Counted from the stretch's first letter, positions 25,105-33,878 are shown. The stretch: 64,000 nt of DNA from Morganella psychrotolerans (GCF_001676055.1 NZ_LZEX01000001.1:641377-705376); one strand, 5' to 3'. The notes: generated by a model not told the origin, from the sequence alone. Numbers and translations are program-made.

Positions 25105-25551
25105 TCAAAAAAATGACAGCAGCCGGTTCTCAGTGATTCCACTGCACCCCCGGAATATGTGTTTTAGTGCGGCATTGACTATCGCGTGATAACAGCGTTC
25201 AAATTCGTCTGATTCCATATCGCCATATGCAAGGCTCTTAGCCTCCGTACGGACTTCACCATTCAGCCTGACCGTTTGCTCATAGAATCCGGAAAGTATC
25301 GTGAGGTCTTTCCTGAAGCGGTCAAATTGGCTGTACTCATCCATATTCTCCAGCCCTGCTTTATTTGCACACCAGTGGTCAAAGCAGAACTTGAAGAAAG
25401 CGAACATTTTTCTATGGAAGGATGGATTGCGGGAGAGTTTGATATTGAAGGCGTACATTTCGCCGTTTTTGAATTTTGTTAATCGCGGTAGGTCGTGCTC
25501 AAATGCCGGTACAAATACGCCGTTAGCGCCTTTGACCATGCTTATTTCCAT
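25105..25551 (-). CDS. DUF1367 family protein
   Basis: A 148-residue protein that matches DUF1367: NPSFHRKMFAFFKFCFDHWC in the middle and SDEFERCYHAIVNAALKHIF near the end. The family is widespread in enterobacterial prophages between the replication genes and ninG. Its role is unknown. Confidence 0.85.
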   Translation of the reverse strand: MEISMVKGANGVFVPAFEHDLPRLTKFKNGEMYAFNIKLSRNPSFHRKMFAFFKFCFDHWCANKAGLENMDEYSQFDRFRKDLTILSGFYEQTVRLNGEVRTEAKSLAYGDMESDEFERCYHAIVNAALKHIFRGCSGITENRLLSFF

Positions 25552-25863
25552 TTAACCTCCTGTTAGTGCTCTCCGGTTCCAGGCTGCGACTACCTCCGGC
25601 TCGTTAAAGCGCTTAATCCGCACATCGCAGTCGTCACAGGTGATACTGAACAGCGTCAGATCCTGATATGTCGGCTTGTGAATTATGATGTCCGCGCATC
25701 CACACAGGGGACACGGCTTTAGCTTCTGTGTTTTCTCTGTCATTTCAGTAGTTCCCTCTGCTTTTATTTCACCAAAATTCCGCAGTGCTAACTCGTAGAT
25801 GTAGTCTTCAAACTGCTTCCGTGCCCTGCCAATCCAATAAAACGGGCTCAGGCGCTTCATCAC
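25552..25863 (-). CDS. Lar-like restriction alleviation domain protein
   Basis: A 103-residue frame. Residues ~48-99 (KPCPLCGCADIIIH ... CDDCDVRIKRFNEPEVVAAWNRR) have the Lar-family pattern: two CxxC pairs and the AAWNRR end. Lar proteins of Rac modulate EcoKI restriction; most phage homologues are uncharacterised. An inner start at 25743 (MTEKTQKLK, SD AGAGG) would give the Lar domain alone, so the first 40 residues may be a separate short product. Confidence 0.7.
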   Translation of the reverse strand: MMKRLSPFYWIGRARKQFEDYIYELALRNFGEIKAEGTTEMTEKTQKLKPCPLCGCADIIIHKPTYQDLTLFSITCDDCDVRIKRFNEPEVVAAWNRRALTGG

Positions 25864-26237
25864 TCCCCCGGTTCCATTCCAGTTTCAAAAAAACTCAATC
25901 GACCTTTCATCTGCACGAACGGCAACGGGCGGCTGTCTGCCAGAACAAACCCTTTCTCACCAAAGAACCACGGTGATTCGCTTTGTTCCACGCAATCAGT
26001 GATTGTTGTTATGCCTACGATTCCGCCAGTCTCAAACTCTGACCGGTGAGGCAATTTAATCCCGAGACGGCAAGCCAGTGCATGTGCTGATTCGTAGTCA
26101 CTCAGTTTTACACCCTGCGATGCGTGAACAAAAACCTGTCCGCGATACTTCGTTCGCCAGCTACGGTTTTCAATATCTTTGTGCCCGTTAACTATCAGCC
26201 ACGCCCACGGCTGTTTGATTGATATTGCTTTCATCAC
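25860..26237 (-). CDS. ASCH domain protein
   Basis: A 125-residue protein with the ASCH signature (AISIKQPWAWLIVNGHKDIENRSW). ASCH domains are RNA-binding PUA-like folds, some with amidohydrolase activity on modified nucleosides. It overlaps genes on both sides by four bases, so is part of the early leftward operon. Function in phage is unknown. Confidence 0.85.
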   Translation of the reverse strand: MMKAISIKQPWAWLIVNGHKDIENRSWRTKYRGQVFVHASQGVKLSDYESAHALACRLGIKLPHRSEFETGGIVGITTITDCVEQSESPWFFGEKGFVLADSRPLPFVQMKGRLSFFETGMEPGE

Positions 26238-26461
26238 TCCTCCGGTGGTTGTGGCAGCGGGATATCAACCGCATAAATCCAATGAGTCACCCCTCTGAAC
26301 GGAACCCACTCACGCTGATTTCCATACGCAAACCAGCGGTATGATTCTGCACAGTCATACCCCTTGAGCATGAAAAATCCCCACTGAATCTGTCCGCGAT
26401 AAATAATTAAAACAGGACTGCTGGTGCTCGGCATCTGCTCGCTCGTCTTAATCCAGTTCAT
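26234..26461 (-). CDS. DUF551 family protein
   Basis: A 75-residue protein with the DUF551 signature, MNWIKTSEQMPSTSSPVLII at the start and VTHWIYAVDIPLPQPPEE at the end. It is a common small early prophage protein of unknown function. Confidence 0.85.
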   Translation of the reverse strand: MNWIKTSEQMPSTSSPVLIIYRGQIQWGFFMLKGYDCAESYRWFAYGNQREWVPFRGVTHWIYAVDIPLPQPPEE

Positions 26462-26470
26462 TGGTGGCTC

Positions 26471-26806
26471 CTAAAATTGCTTTCCGTGCGTCTTGGCTCT
26501 GTTTTCACGCTTGTGGTCAGCACGGTCTTTGTTGTATTCCAGCTTCTCAGAAATAGCCGTCTCGATGTCATATCCGAATGCGTGGGCGTAATCCAGAATA
26601 CGGATTACCGCGTCTGCCAGTTCGACTTCTGCCATCTTCCTGTGCGGCAAATGGTCATCCATCAGGTCTTTTCGCTCACCTTCCATCGCTTCGCTGATTT
26701 CCGAGTGGATGAGGCAAAGCAAAGTGCCTTTTTCTCTCGGGTTATCCCACCATCCGGCATCAACGTTTTGCTGATGAATCTGCTGCTGAAGTTGCTTAAT
26801 TTCCAT
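26471..26806 (-). CDS. MazG-like nucleoside triphosphate pyrophosphohydrolase
   Basis: A 111-residue protein with the MazG metal-binding pattern: EISEAMEGERKD and VELADAVIRILDYAHAFGYD. This class hydrolyses NTPs to NMP and PPi and can change nucleotide pools or alarmone levels during infection. Start taken at the second ATG (26806). Confidence 0.82.
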   Translation of the reverse strand: MEIKQLQQQIHQQNVDAGWWDNPREKGTLLCLIHSEISEAMEGERKDLMDDHLPHRKMAEVELADAVIRILDYAHAFGYDIETAISEKLEYNKDRADHKRENRAKTHGKQF

Positions 26807-26830
26807 AATCAAAAGTCCTTCTGTCTTGGG

Positions 26831-27799
26831 TTATGCCGCACGTTTGCGCCAGAGTTCCTGCTGGAACACCTTTGCGCCGTTAATCAGCATGTCGTTAAAA
26901 TCGCCGGTTCCGTCAATCCACCTGATGCTGACTTTCTCAACATCATTCGGGCTGAGGATGTTCCGGTTTCCGCACTCAAAAGCGGCAGCAAGGCCGGTGC
27001 CGTTACTGTCCGCATCAGCAAAAATAATCAGATGGGTAACGCCTTTCGGTGCCCTGAACTTCCTCATGAAGTTAGCGTTAAGTGTTGACCAGGTATTGCA
27101 GCCGTATATCTGCTGGCAGGACAACGCCGTTTCTATCCCCTCCGCAATTCCCAATGTCGATGCTACCGGTGTCATTCTGATTGCAACTGATCCGGCAAAC
27201 TCCAGGTAATTATCTTCCTGTAATTTCAGAAGCCGTTTGTTACCTTCAAAATTTGCCTTTTTATCACCTTCTAGCACCGTTCTGTGCAGGTAGCAGCCGT
27301 TGCCACGATCATCTGTGGCAATCGACCAGATAGATTGCTTAACGCCCATCGGGGTAACTTCACGCTGATTAAAACGGATGTGACCGGCGGGAAGTGCGTT
27401 AATTCCCCTGCTCATCAGGTAACGGTGTGCGTCAGTGTCTTTCAGTGGGGAGAGTGTGCCGAATTTGGCGATTACTTTTGAGCGGGTAGATCTGGTATCT
27501 GATTGTGTCTGCGGTCTGCGTTGCCCTTCTGAGTAGCTGTTTCCTATCAGCTTATCAATCTCTCCGGCCAGTACTTTAAAATCCTTCTGTTGGGTAAGCT
27601 CCAGTAACTTCCATCCGTCCCCGGCACCGCATGAACATATCCATGAACCAGCATCGTTTTTATTGTCTATCCTGAATTTGCCTTTTTTCCCGCAGACTGG
27701 GCATTCCCCCTGATAGTGTTTTTTTCCTGTGACGGGTGGTAACTGGTAATACTCAAAGATCTCAGGCCATCGCCCGAGCACCGCCTCGACTGTCCTCAC
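26831..27799 (-). CDS. DNA primase with zinc ribbon and TOPRIM domain (P4 alpha type)
   Basis: A 322-residue protein. Residues ~30-65 form the primase zinc ribbon (ECPVCGKKGKFRID ... SWICSCGAGDG). Residues ~205-290 form a TOPRIM domain with Glu in LGIAEGIETALS and Asp residues in LIIFADADSNG. It makes RNA primers and pairs with the helicase gene just upstream (38-base overlap). It replaces the lambda O/P recruitment strategy. Confidence 0.88.
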   Translation of the reverse strand: MRTVEAVLGRWPEIFEYYQLPPVTGKKHYQGECPVCGKKGKFRIDNKNDAGSWICSCGAGDGWKLLELTQQKDFKVLAGEIDKLIGNSYSEGQRRPQTQSDTRSTRSKVIAKFGTLSPLKDTDAHRYLMSRGINALPAGHIRFNQREVTPMGVKQSIWSIATDDRGNGCYLHRTVLEGDKKANFEGNKRLLKLQEDNYLEFAGSVAIRMTPVASTLGIAEGIETALSCQQIYGCNTWSTLNANFMRKFRAPKGVTHLIIFADADSNGTGLAAAFECGNRNILSPNDVEKVSIRWIDGTGDFNDMLINGAKVFQQELWRKRAA

Positions 27800-29396
27800 T
27801 GTGACCTCCCTTACTCAGCGCTTTTTTAATATTTGCAATGCCGTTAAGTCCTATCTGCTTTTTTTCAGTTTCTGTTTTCGGTTCCTCTGATTTTTTCTGT
27901 TTTTCCTGAATCTTCGCGAATGCAATATTTTTTGAACGAATGTAATTGCTGACTTCCGGTGTCATTTCCTGCGGTGAATCATGCAGACCACGTGGCCATA
28001 CACCGAACTTTTTCTTGTAGGTATGAGCGCACCAGCCGTCTGATATTGGCTTGCCGGATATCTCACGCTGCTTCTGGTAAAACTTAATTTGTGACCACCA
28101 ACTTTGCTTTTGTTCCTTCGTGAAAATCTGCTCACCGGCACTGAGTTTTTTCAGATCCCGTGTTTCATCAACCTGAACGTTCTCCCCCATCAGCGGCTTA
28201 AATTCGCATTTCGGACAGACATACACACCGGCAGGCTTCATGTAGTGACATGACGGGCATTCCTTCGGTTTTTTCTCTGACTTCACCTGCTCGCGGTAGC
28301 TGCTTTGGGTCTTCATGCCGTCGTTTTTGTTTTGCAGATCGTCATATTCGATGTCATCCGGAAACCCGAGGCGGTGAACCGAACCTGAGTGATCAAATAT
28401 CAGGCAATTCTCTTTGCCGGGCGCAGTGCGTAATCCCCGACCGAGGCATTGAACCCATCGTATTTCTGATTTAGTCGGTCTGGCGTAGATGATGCAACGG
28501 ACGTCGCTGTCGAACCCGGCAACCAGAACGCCAACGTTCACAATTATTTTTGTCGCCCCTGTCTCAAACCGGCTGATAATCAGCTGACGCTCGTCATGCG
28601 GCGTACCTGCGGTCATGACCTCAGAGTTAATTCCAGCTCTGTTAAACTCCATCGTGACATAGTTGGCATGGCTTACATCGACGCAGAAGCACACTGTCGG
28701 TCTGTCTTCGCCGTGTTCAAGCCAGAATTTAACGATGTTTCCAACCAGGTCAGAATTACCCATGATTTGAGCAAGCTGATCTTCGTTGAAATCATTACCA
28801 AATCCAGACAGTCGTGACGTTTTAACGCTGCTGACATCAGGGTTATCCGGTGCGTAAAATTCATACCGGCTCAGGTCTCCGATGCTGATAAGTTCTTTCA
28901 TCGTGGTCGGTTTAATCAGTGTTTCGTAGTATTCCCCCATCCATCCGGCAAACGGTGTACCTGACAGTCCGACAACCCTGATCCCGCTGTCGCGGATGAT
29001 TTCCAGTATTTTTTTCCGTTTCATGTGGGCTTCGTCAATGATCAGCAGGTCGATATTGTCCGGAAACTGACGGCGTATCAGGGTATCTGCCGATGCAATC
29101 TGAATCAGTTTTGTCGGGTCGTACAACGGGTGATCCCGCCACACGAAACTTATTTCCTCTGCCGGTAATCCGTACTCAACAAACCGGGATGCAGTCTGGT
29201 CAAGCAGCACCGTGTACGGAGCCACAAACATCACGCGCTGATTGTGAGATACCAGTCCCGCTGTCATGAACGCTGCGATTGCCGTTTTACCAAACCCCAC
29301 ACTGGCGGACAGCAACATCGTCCGGTGTTGGTTCCAGTTCCGTCTGAGCATATTCAGTGCGGTGACTTGCTTTGCCTTTGGCGTTATACTGAGCAT
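27762..29396 (-). CDS. SF2 DEAD/DEAH-box helicase
   Basis: A 544-residue protein. Walker A is ASVGFGKTAI (~residue 33) and Walker B is LLIIDEAHMK (~residue 117). Later come SGTPFAGW, NVGVLVAGFD and QCLGRGLRTAPGK (motif VI). Near residue 385 a zinc ribbon, CPSCHYMKPAGVYVCPKC, follows the helicase core. The family is used as phage replicative or remodelling helicase beside primases of this type. Confidence 0.88.
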   Translation of the reverse strand: MLSITPKAKQVTALNMLRRNWNQHRTMLLSASVGFGKTAIAAFMTAGLVSHNQRVMFVAPYTVLLDQTASRFVEYGLPAEEISFVWRDHPLYDPTKLIQIASADTLIRRQFPDNIDLLIIDEAHMKRKKILEIIRDSGIRVVGLSGTPFAGWMGEYYETLIKPTTMKELISIGDLSRYEFYAPDNPDVSSVKTSRLSGFGNDFNEDQLAQIMGNSDLVGNIVKFWLEHGEDRPTVCFCVDVSHANYVTMEFNRAGINSEVMTAGTPHDERQLIISRFETGATKIIVNVGVLVAGFDSDVRCIIYARPTKSEIRWVQCLGRGLRTAPGKENCLIFDHSGSVHRLGFPDDIEYDDLQNKNDGMKTQSSYREQVKSEKKPKECPSCHYMKPAGVYVCPKCEFKPLMGENVQVDETRDLKKLSAGEQIFTKEQKQSWWSQIKFYQKQREISGKPISDGWCAHTYKKKFGVWPRGLHDSPQEMTPEVSNYIRSKNIAFAKIQEKQKKSEEPKTETEKKQIGLNGIANIKKALSKGGHSEDSRGGARAMA

Positions 29397-29398
29397 GT

Positions 29399-29890
29399 TT
29401 AATTTCCTTGTGATTTACGGCTGCGCGCTCCCCTCAGAGCGCTGCTGCCAATCTCCTCAAGCTTTTTTGAATTAATCGCCTCTGCTGCATGATTAAAATC
29501 AATCACCTGAGCGCCTTTGACTCCCATCGTGTAGTAACAGGATTTTGAAATATTCCAGCTTCGTCCTCCCCAGTTAAACTCAGGATTCACAGCGTAAATC
29601 CCGCGTTTGAATTTAATTAACCCTGCCGACTCAAGTTCTTTGTTCGCCCGCTGAATGCTTCTCGCGGTAACGCCCAATTCCCTTGCCGTCTCCTCCGAGG
29701 TGGCAACATACCGCCCGTGTCGCCAGTCACAGTTCTCGACGATGTAGCCGTACAACTCCGTTGCCACCGGAGATAAACCGGCCATTCGCTTAAACAGTTC
29801 CCTGGACTTAAAAACCCGTGACCATTTCTGCATAAACCGTAACCTATTGATTTTTAACAAAGCGACCGAACCTGTCGCAAAAAGCGACAA
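29399..29890 (-). CDS. RepL-like winged-helix replication initiator
   Basis: A 163-residue frame with TTG start; an ATG at 29833 (MQKWSRVFKSRELFKRM) is the likelier start. A winged HTH, TSEETARELGVTARSIQRANKELESAGL, is followed by a beta wing ending in GIYAVNPEFNWGG, characteristic of RepL-type initiators. It is the first gene of the replication block, before helicase and primase. Tandem inverted repeats lie in its leader. Confidence 0.65.
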   Translation of the reverse strand: MSLFATGSVALLKINRLRFMQKWSRVFKSRELFKRMAGLSPVATELYGYIVENCDWRHGRYVATSEETARELGVTARSIQRANKELESAGLIKFKRGIYAVNPEFNWGGRSWNISKSCYYTMGVKGAQVIDFNHAAEAINSKKLEEIGSSALRGARSRKSQGN

Positions 29891-29902
29891 ACCCTGTCGT
29901 TT
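29859..29902. repeat. Two tandem 22-bp iteron-like repeats at the RepL leader
   Basis: Two copies of AAAGCGAC-N4-CCTGTCG start at 29859 and 29881, a spacing of 22 bp (about two helical turns). Each is a quasi-palindrome (GCGAC-N7-GTCGC and GCGAC-N7-GTCGT), and the junction forms another perfect hairpin (TGTCGC-A5-GCGACA on the plus strand). They overlap the start region of the RepL-like gene. They are candidate initiator-binding iterons or autoregulatory operators. Confidence 0.6.
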
Positions 29903-30092
29903 TGATGTTGATTAACTTGATGATTTATAACGGTTTTCCAAGTTGCCCTCTCCTTATCCTTACAGGGTCAATCCGAACACCGGTTTTTTATCTTTTTTGC
30001 TTTTCTTTTCAGTTAGTTAGCCGTTGTGTCTTTTGCATGAATCGCAGCACTTGCCAGAGAACAAGCCCTGTTTTGTGCTGATTTTTGGCATC

Positions 30093-30419
30093 TCAGACGA
30101 GCGCCGGAATTGGTTGGTTTCTCTGGCTGGTGCCTGCCTGAAACTCTCTCGGGGTTGAGACATTCCCGTCGAGGTATGAAGCGTAGTTTTTTACGAAGTT
30201 TCTCAGCCTCGTATTTGCTGCCCTTCTGCCTGAATTTTCCTTCCGATAAATAACGGATTCATTGTCGAAATGCTCTTGATAAACCTCAGAATATTTAACC
30301 GATATTTTCGGTCTTACCGATGGCCTTAACCGGAGAAGCATTTCTCTTATCCATTTTTCATCCTGTTCAAAATAACAATCAGGCATTAAAACATTGACGT
30401 TATACTCATAATTATCCAT
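30093..30419 (-). CDS. Hypothetical early phage protein
   Basis: A 108-residue basic protein, MDNYEYNVNVLMPDCYFEQD, with RRAANTRLRNFVKNYASYLDG in the C-terminal half. Unknown family. It lies between the CII-like gene and the RepL gene. The gaps on both sides (29903-30092 and 30420-30534) show no convincing gene; the first includes a T-rich stretch that may hold a terminator. Confidence 0.5.
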   Translation of the reverse strand: MDNYEYNVNVLMPDCYFEQDEKWIREMLLRLRPSVRPKISVKYSEVYQEHFDNESVIYRKENSGRRAANTRLRNFVKNYASYLDGNVSTPREFQAGTSQRNQPIPALV

Positions 30420-30534
30420 TTGCTTATTAACTCCATGAATTAAAAGCCCGTTTAAATTCCATAAACGAGCTTATCTATGAGTTGAATTATTTATTGACTA
30501 ATACTGATAATTCATCCAGCATTGGATTGCATTT

Positions 30535-30882
30535 TTAAATCGCTAAGTCGATTTGATCCTGAGCCTCGGTTACCGCCGGGGCTTTTCTTTTGACCTTTCC
30601 CTTAATCTCCAGCATCTGCATCAGCCATTCAGCATCTGCGCCCTCAACTACTAAGCGCGGTGGCTTGCTTTCAACTTTCACTGAATCTTCCGGTAGCCCA
30701 AGTGCTGTGATTGCTTTGCACGCCAACCGGAACGCTCTTGTCTTTTCCCGGCTTGCTGCCGTTGGATGAATGCCTAACTCTTTTGCCAGGTTGTCATTCT
30801 TCATTGCGAACGTCTGCCGGATGAAAAAGCTCATCAGTTCGTTAGATGAGCAATCGACTTTGATACTTTTTGATACTTCCAT
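30535..30882 (-). CDS. CII-like transcriptional activator
   Basis: A 115-residue protein with HTH-like segment NDNLAKELGIHPTAASREKTRAF (~residues 28-50), a following helical region and a C-terminus (AQDQIDLAI) that resembles the end of lambda CII (SEQIQMEF). It is the second gene after Cro in the leftward early operon, the cII position. CII activates the repressor-establishment and integrase promoters. SD AAGGA. Confidence 0.55.
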   Translation of the reverse strand: MEVSKSIKVDCSSNELMSFFIRQTFAMKNDNLAKELGIHPTAASREKTRAFRLACKAITALGLPEDSVKVESKPPRLVVEGADAEWLMQMLEIKGKVKRKAPAVTEAQDQIDLAI

Positions 30883-31051
30883 AATTCATAATGTCCTTAT
30901 TGAGATACAGTTATTCGCTCACTTCCTGTGAGGTGTTGCTGTGTTGAATAAAATGTAATTTGGTGGGTTCTGCCTCTTCGGTACATTGTCTCTTTAGAGA
31001 TACGCCGCCCGCCCGACAATATGCTGTGCCGTTCAGCTACTACTTTTTTTG

Positions 31052-31279
31052 TTATGCCGCGAGTTCAGGCCAGTTCTTCGCCCAATCTTCTGGGTACAGG
31101 TGCTGGCGCTTAACCGCTGAATTGCTATTTTTTTCGATAAGCACACAGAGCTCAGTGCCTAATTTCGAGCCCTTTGAGATTGCCTTTCTCAGGTATCCGA
31201 TAGTGGTTCCGCAGCGTTTCGCGAAATACTCCTGATCCGATACCGATAGCGCATTTAGGAAAATCCGTAATTGTTCCAT
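31052..31279 (-). CDS. Cro-like repressor (YdaS family)
   Basis: A 75-residue protein starting MEQLRIFLNALSVSDQEYFA at 31279, behind SD AAGGA. The HTH, YFAKRCGTTIGYLRKAISKG, is of the YdaS/Cro class. It is divergent from CI across a 90-base operator region. It should repress CI synthesis and early promoters during lytic growth. Confidence 0.78.
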   Translation of the reverse strand: MEQLRIFLNALSVSDQEYFAKRCGTTIGYLRKAISKGSKLGTELCVLIEKNSNSAVKRQHLYPEDWAKNWPELAA

Positions 31280-31290
31280 GCGTTGTCCTT

Positions 31291-31369
31291 GTTTACCTAT
31301 GCATGAGATAAATATACCTATAGGTAAACAATTAATCAATACCTACAGGCAATTTACCGGAAGGTAAAT
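31291..31369. promoter_or_regulatory. OR-like operator region between Cro and CI
   Basis: Three sites of the form TTACC-N4-GGTAA lie here: ATACC-TATA-GGTAA (31315-31328), ATACC-TACA-GGCAA (31340-31353) and TTACC-GGAA-GGTAA (31354-31367). A weaker, wider palindrome TTTACCT-N7-AGATAAA lies at 31292-31312. The third includes the SD of CI, so CI may limit its own translation or transcription. The same motif recurs at 33985-34023. Confidence 0.75.
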
Positions 31370-32086
31370 TTGTCGGATGATTTGCTAATGAATGCTGAAA
31401 ACGATTTATTTGAAAAAAGAAGACAAAAACTATTCGAACTCGTCTCCCAGTACGGGACGCAGGAGGAATTCGCTCGAGCTATTGGCAAGGACAAGTCATA
31501 CGTATCCAGAATGCTTTACTCACCTGAAAAGAATGGGTACAAGCGTATAGGGGATAAGATGGTTATCGCTATTCAGGCGGCACTAGGGCTACCTCATGGG
31601 TGGATGGATGGGATAACAGATGCTGACATACCAGCCCCATCACCAAGCAACACCTACAAAGTTGAAGTTCTCGATGTCGAAGCGAGCGCGGGACCAGGGG
31701 TGCTAGTTCTTGATGAGTTTATTGAAACAATAACGGCAATCGAATATTCCGCAGAGGAAGCCAAGCGGCTGTTCGGTGGAAGGCCTGCTGATACCGTAAA
31801 GATGATCACCGTTAAAGGTGACTCAATGGCGGAGACGTTCGAGCCGCGTGATCAGATATTCGTTGATTTGACTGTTAACCATTTTGACGGTGACGGAATT
31901 TATGTCTTCATACTGGACAATCAGCTCTACATTAAGCGCCTGCAAATGCAGTACAAGCGCCTCGCTGTGATATCGGATAACCCGAAATATGAGACGTGGC
32001 ACCTGAACGAAGAAACAATTGATGGAGTGTTAATACAGGCCAAAGTGCTTGTCAGTCAGTCCATCAAGTATAAGTTCCACGGCTGA
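31370..32086 (+). CDS. cI: CI prophage repressor (XRE + S24)
   Basis: A 238-residue repressor starting at TTG behind GGAAGG (an in-frame ATG follows at 31388). HTH: TQEEFARAIGKDKSYVSRML (~residues 30-50). The S24 domain has the nucleophile in KGDSMAETF and the Lys in YIKRLQ. It should bind the TTACC-N4-GGTAA sites, repress Cro and the rightward early operon, and self-cleave on SOS induction. Its transcript appears to run on into two rex-position genes. Confidence 0.88.
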   Translation: MSDDLLMNAENDLFEKRRQKLFELVSQYGTQEEFARAIGKDKSYVSRMLYSPEKNGYKRIGDKMVIAIQAALGLPHGWMDGITDADIPAPSPSNTYKVEVLDVEASAGPGVLVLDEFIETITAIEYSAEEAKRLFGGRPADTVKMITVKGDSMAETFEPRDQIFVDLTVNHFDGDGIYVFILDNQLYIKRLQMQYKRLAVISDNPKYETWHLNEETIDGVLIQAKVLVSQSIKYKFHG

Positions 32087-32103
32087 CAGCCCGACACATC
32101 CCA

Positions 32104-32205
32104 ATGAAGCGCCTGTACAACTGGATATGCTGCCACAAGCTGTACACTCTGCTTATCGCGGTGATTGTGATAGATGCGGTGGTGGGGGTGAGTTTGGTGC
32201 GGTGA
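32104..32205 (+). CDS. Possible 33-residue membrane peptide
   Basis: MKRLYNWICCHKLYTLLIAV... is a short ORF 17 bases after CI with one predicted TM helix. No strong SD is visible. It could be a small toxic or exclusion peptide, or chance. The remaining gap to 32271 has no other feature. Confidence 0.3.
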   Translation: MKRLYNWICCHKLYTLLIAVIVIDAVVGVSLVR

Positions 32206-32271
32206 TAGCGGACTGACGACACGTTTTAGGGTGTGGTTGTGTAACTTATTTAATTTACAGGAATAATATGG

Positions 32272-33333
32272 ATGTCAAAAGATAATAGAAATAAGGTAGT
32301 TCACTATAAAAGAGCCGTTCTTTCTAATTGTGAATCGACTTTACAAGAAATAGTTAGCTCCATAATATCTAAGGATGGCACTGCATCCAAAGTCTCCAAT
32401 AGACAAGAAAAGATATCACCAACTGACCCCAGCAGCCCCTTCCGCCTAATAAACAAAAATGAGCTATATAAAACAATTTTATTCGGGCAGTTAATTTTGT
32501 TTGAACAAGGGAGGAGTCAAGCGCTGATGACAATCAATGATGACTCCGATTTTTATGACATTGATGCAATAACATCAGAACAAATACAGCTATTATCGGA
32601 TGAAGGACTTACTTCTGAAGATACAAAAAAGATAAAAAGAGAATTTATTGATTCAATATTGCACTTTGGGATATTTCAAAATCACGTAATGATTGTTCAG
32701 TCAAAAGCCCTGTCATCAAAAGATATTGAAAATCATTTAAACTGGTTAATCCATAGATTTTCAGAATGTCTAAATGAAGATAGCTTTTTGATTTTACAAG
32801 ACAAACCATCAGAAAAAACAATTGAAATAATGGAAAGCTCCCCAGTTAAAAAAATTAAGCTAGGTAGCGTTCCAATAAAAGCAGAAGACAGTAATGGAAA
32901 TATTTCCATTGAAAACAAATGCATTGAAACCCTTGAGAAAGTAAAAAAAATAAAATACATGCCAACAGGTAAGGGTGGCGACATAATTAAAGCAATGCTT
33001 GGTATGAAGCTTTTTAACGACTTAAAGCTTGAGGATTCACTGGATGACGCTAACCTTCAAGTTAACCTGGAAATAACATATTTCAGAAAAACATCGAAAT
33101 CTGGGCAGGATGTTCTTGACAGCCTGGCAAGCTCAATGAGGCATATAGATGAAGATGATATTGAAATCAGCTTAGATGGCGGTGGAATCATAAAAGGAAG
33201 TGAATTGAGGCTCCGTGGCAACTTGAACGTTCAGTATTACAATGGACTAATTGATGAGAATCATCTATATTTGCAGATGCATAAATGGCTTTTATCCAAA
33301 GTAGATGCGGGAGAAATCGGAGAGAAAAACTAA
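32272..33333 (+). CDS. RexA-position protein, candidate exclusion/defence sensor
   Basis: A 353-residue soluble protein, AT-rich (about 37% GC by eye) compared with the phage body. N-terminal ~170 residues are mixed alpha/beta with FGQLILFEQGRSQALMTIND. The C-terminal part has GGDIIKAMLGMKLFNDLKLE and acidic beta segments, loosely recalling lambda RexA (GDILKVLGATDIEGELFDSL). It lies between CI and a four-TM protein within CI-repressed boundaries, exactly the rexA slot. In lambda, RexA senses infection and activates RexB. No sequence family was recognised with certainty. Confidence 0.6.
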   Translation: MSKDNRNKVVHYKRAVLSNCESTLQEIVSSIISKDGTASKVSNRQEKISPTDPSSPFRLINKNELYKTILFGQLILFEQGRSQALMTINDDSDFYDIDAITSEQIQLLSDEGLTSEDTKKIKREFIDSILHFGIFQNHVMIVQSKALSSKDIENHLNWLIHRFSECLNEDSFLILQDKPSEKTIEIMESSPVKKIKLGSVPIKAEDSNGNISIENKCIETLEKVKKIKYMPTGKGGDIIKAMLGMKLFNDLKLEDSLDDANLQVNLEITYFRKTSKSGQDVLDSLASSMRHIDEDDIEISLDGGGIIKGSELRLRGNLNVQYYNGLIDENHLYLQMHKWLLSKVDAGEIGEKN

Positions 33334-33350
33334 ATTAATCAGGGGGCTGT

Positions 33351-33848
33351 ATGAGTACTGGAAAACTGTTAGTTACCATGATAATGGCCTTCTCCCTTGG
33401 CTTTATAGTTGCTCAGGTTGCACTTAACTATGTAACTATTAACAGTGCAATAACGCCTTGGGTATTAATAACTATTTTATTCTTTCCCGCCTCATTTGCT
33501 GTTCAGGCGATGCTTAAGATACCCGAGGCCAGCGAGCACCAGCAATTAACCCAGTCTGAATTAAAGCGATTAAAAGGTATTATCAAGGTTAAGCAAAATA
33601 AGCTATTCATACTCTTTTGGGTTTACGTTATTTTTGCCGTTGCTAGTGCTGCTTTGTTTCTCCTAAAAAATCCAGCAGTGAGTATAAATGTAGCGATCTC
33701 GGTAAGCCTTGGACTTATCGTGGCTTCACTTTCATCTCTGGTATACATACGGTCAGTAATGGATGAAATACAGTCATTTAAGAGTCTAATGATACACCGA
33801 GCCGATAAAATAAAGAAAAAAAACGAACTACTCGAAAGGTTAAAATAA
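33351..33848 (+). CDS. RexB-position four-helix membrane protein
   Basis: A 165-residue inner-membrane protein with four predicted TM helices (about residues 6-25, 35-55, 87-108, 114-134), a cytoplasmic loop LTQSELKRLKGIIKVKQNK and a Lys-rich C-terminal coil. Size and topology match lambda RexB (144 residues, four TM), the ion channel that depolarises the cell in abortive infection. It is 17 bases after the RexA-position gene and is followed by a strong terminator. Confidence 0.62.
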   Translation: MSTGKLLVTMIMAFSLGFIVAQVALNYVTINSAITPWVLITILFFPASFAVQAMLKIPEASEHQQLTQSELKRLKGIIKVKQNKLFILFWVYVIFAVASAALFLLKNPAVSINVAISVSLGLIVASLSSLVYIRSVMDEIQSFKSLMIHRADKIKKKNELLERLK

Positions 33849-33854
33849 CCCCCC

Positions 33855-33878
33855 AGCCCTCCCCGTGAGGGCTTTTTT
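33855..33878 (+). terminator. Rho-independent terminator of the CI-rex-like operon
   Basis: GCCCTC-CCCGT-GAGGGC followed by six T lies eight bases after the stop of the four-TM gene. It ends the rightward immunity transcript before the OL-like operators. Confidence 0.85.
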
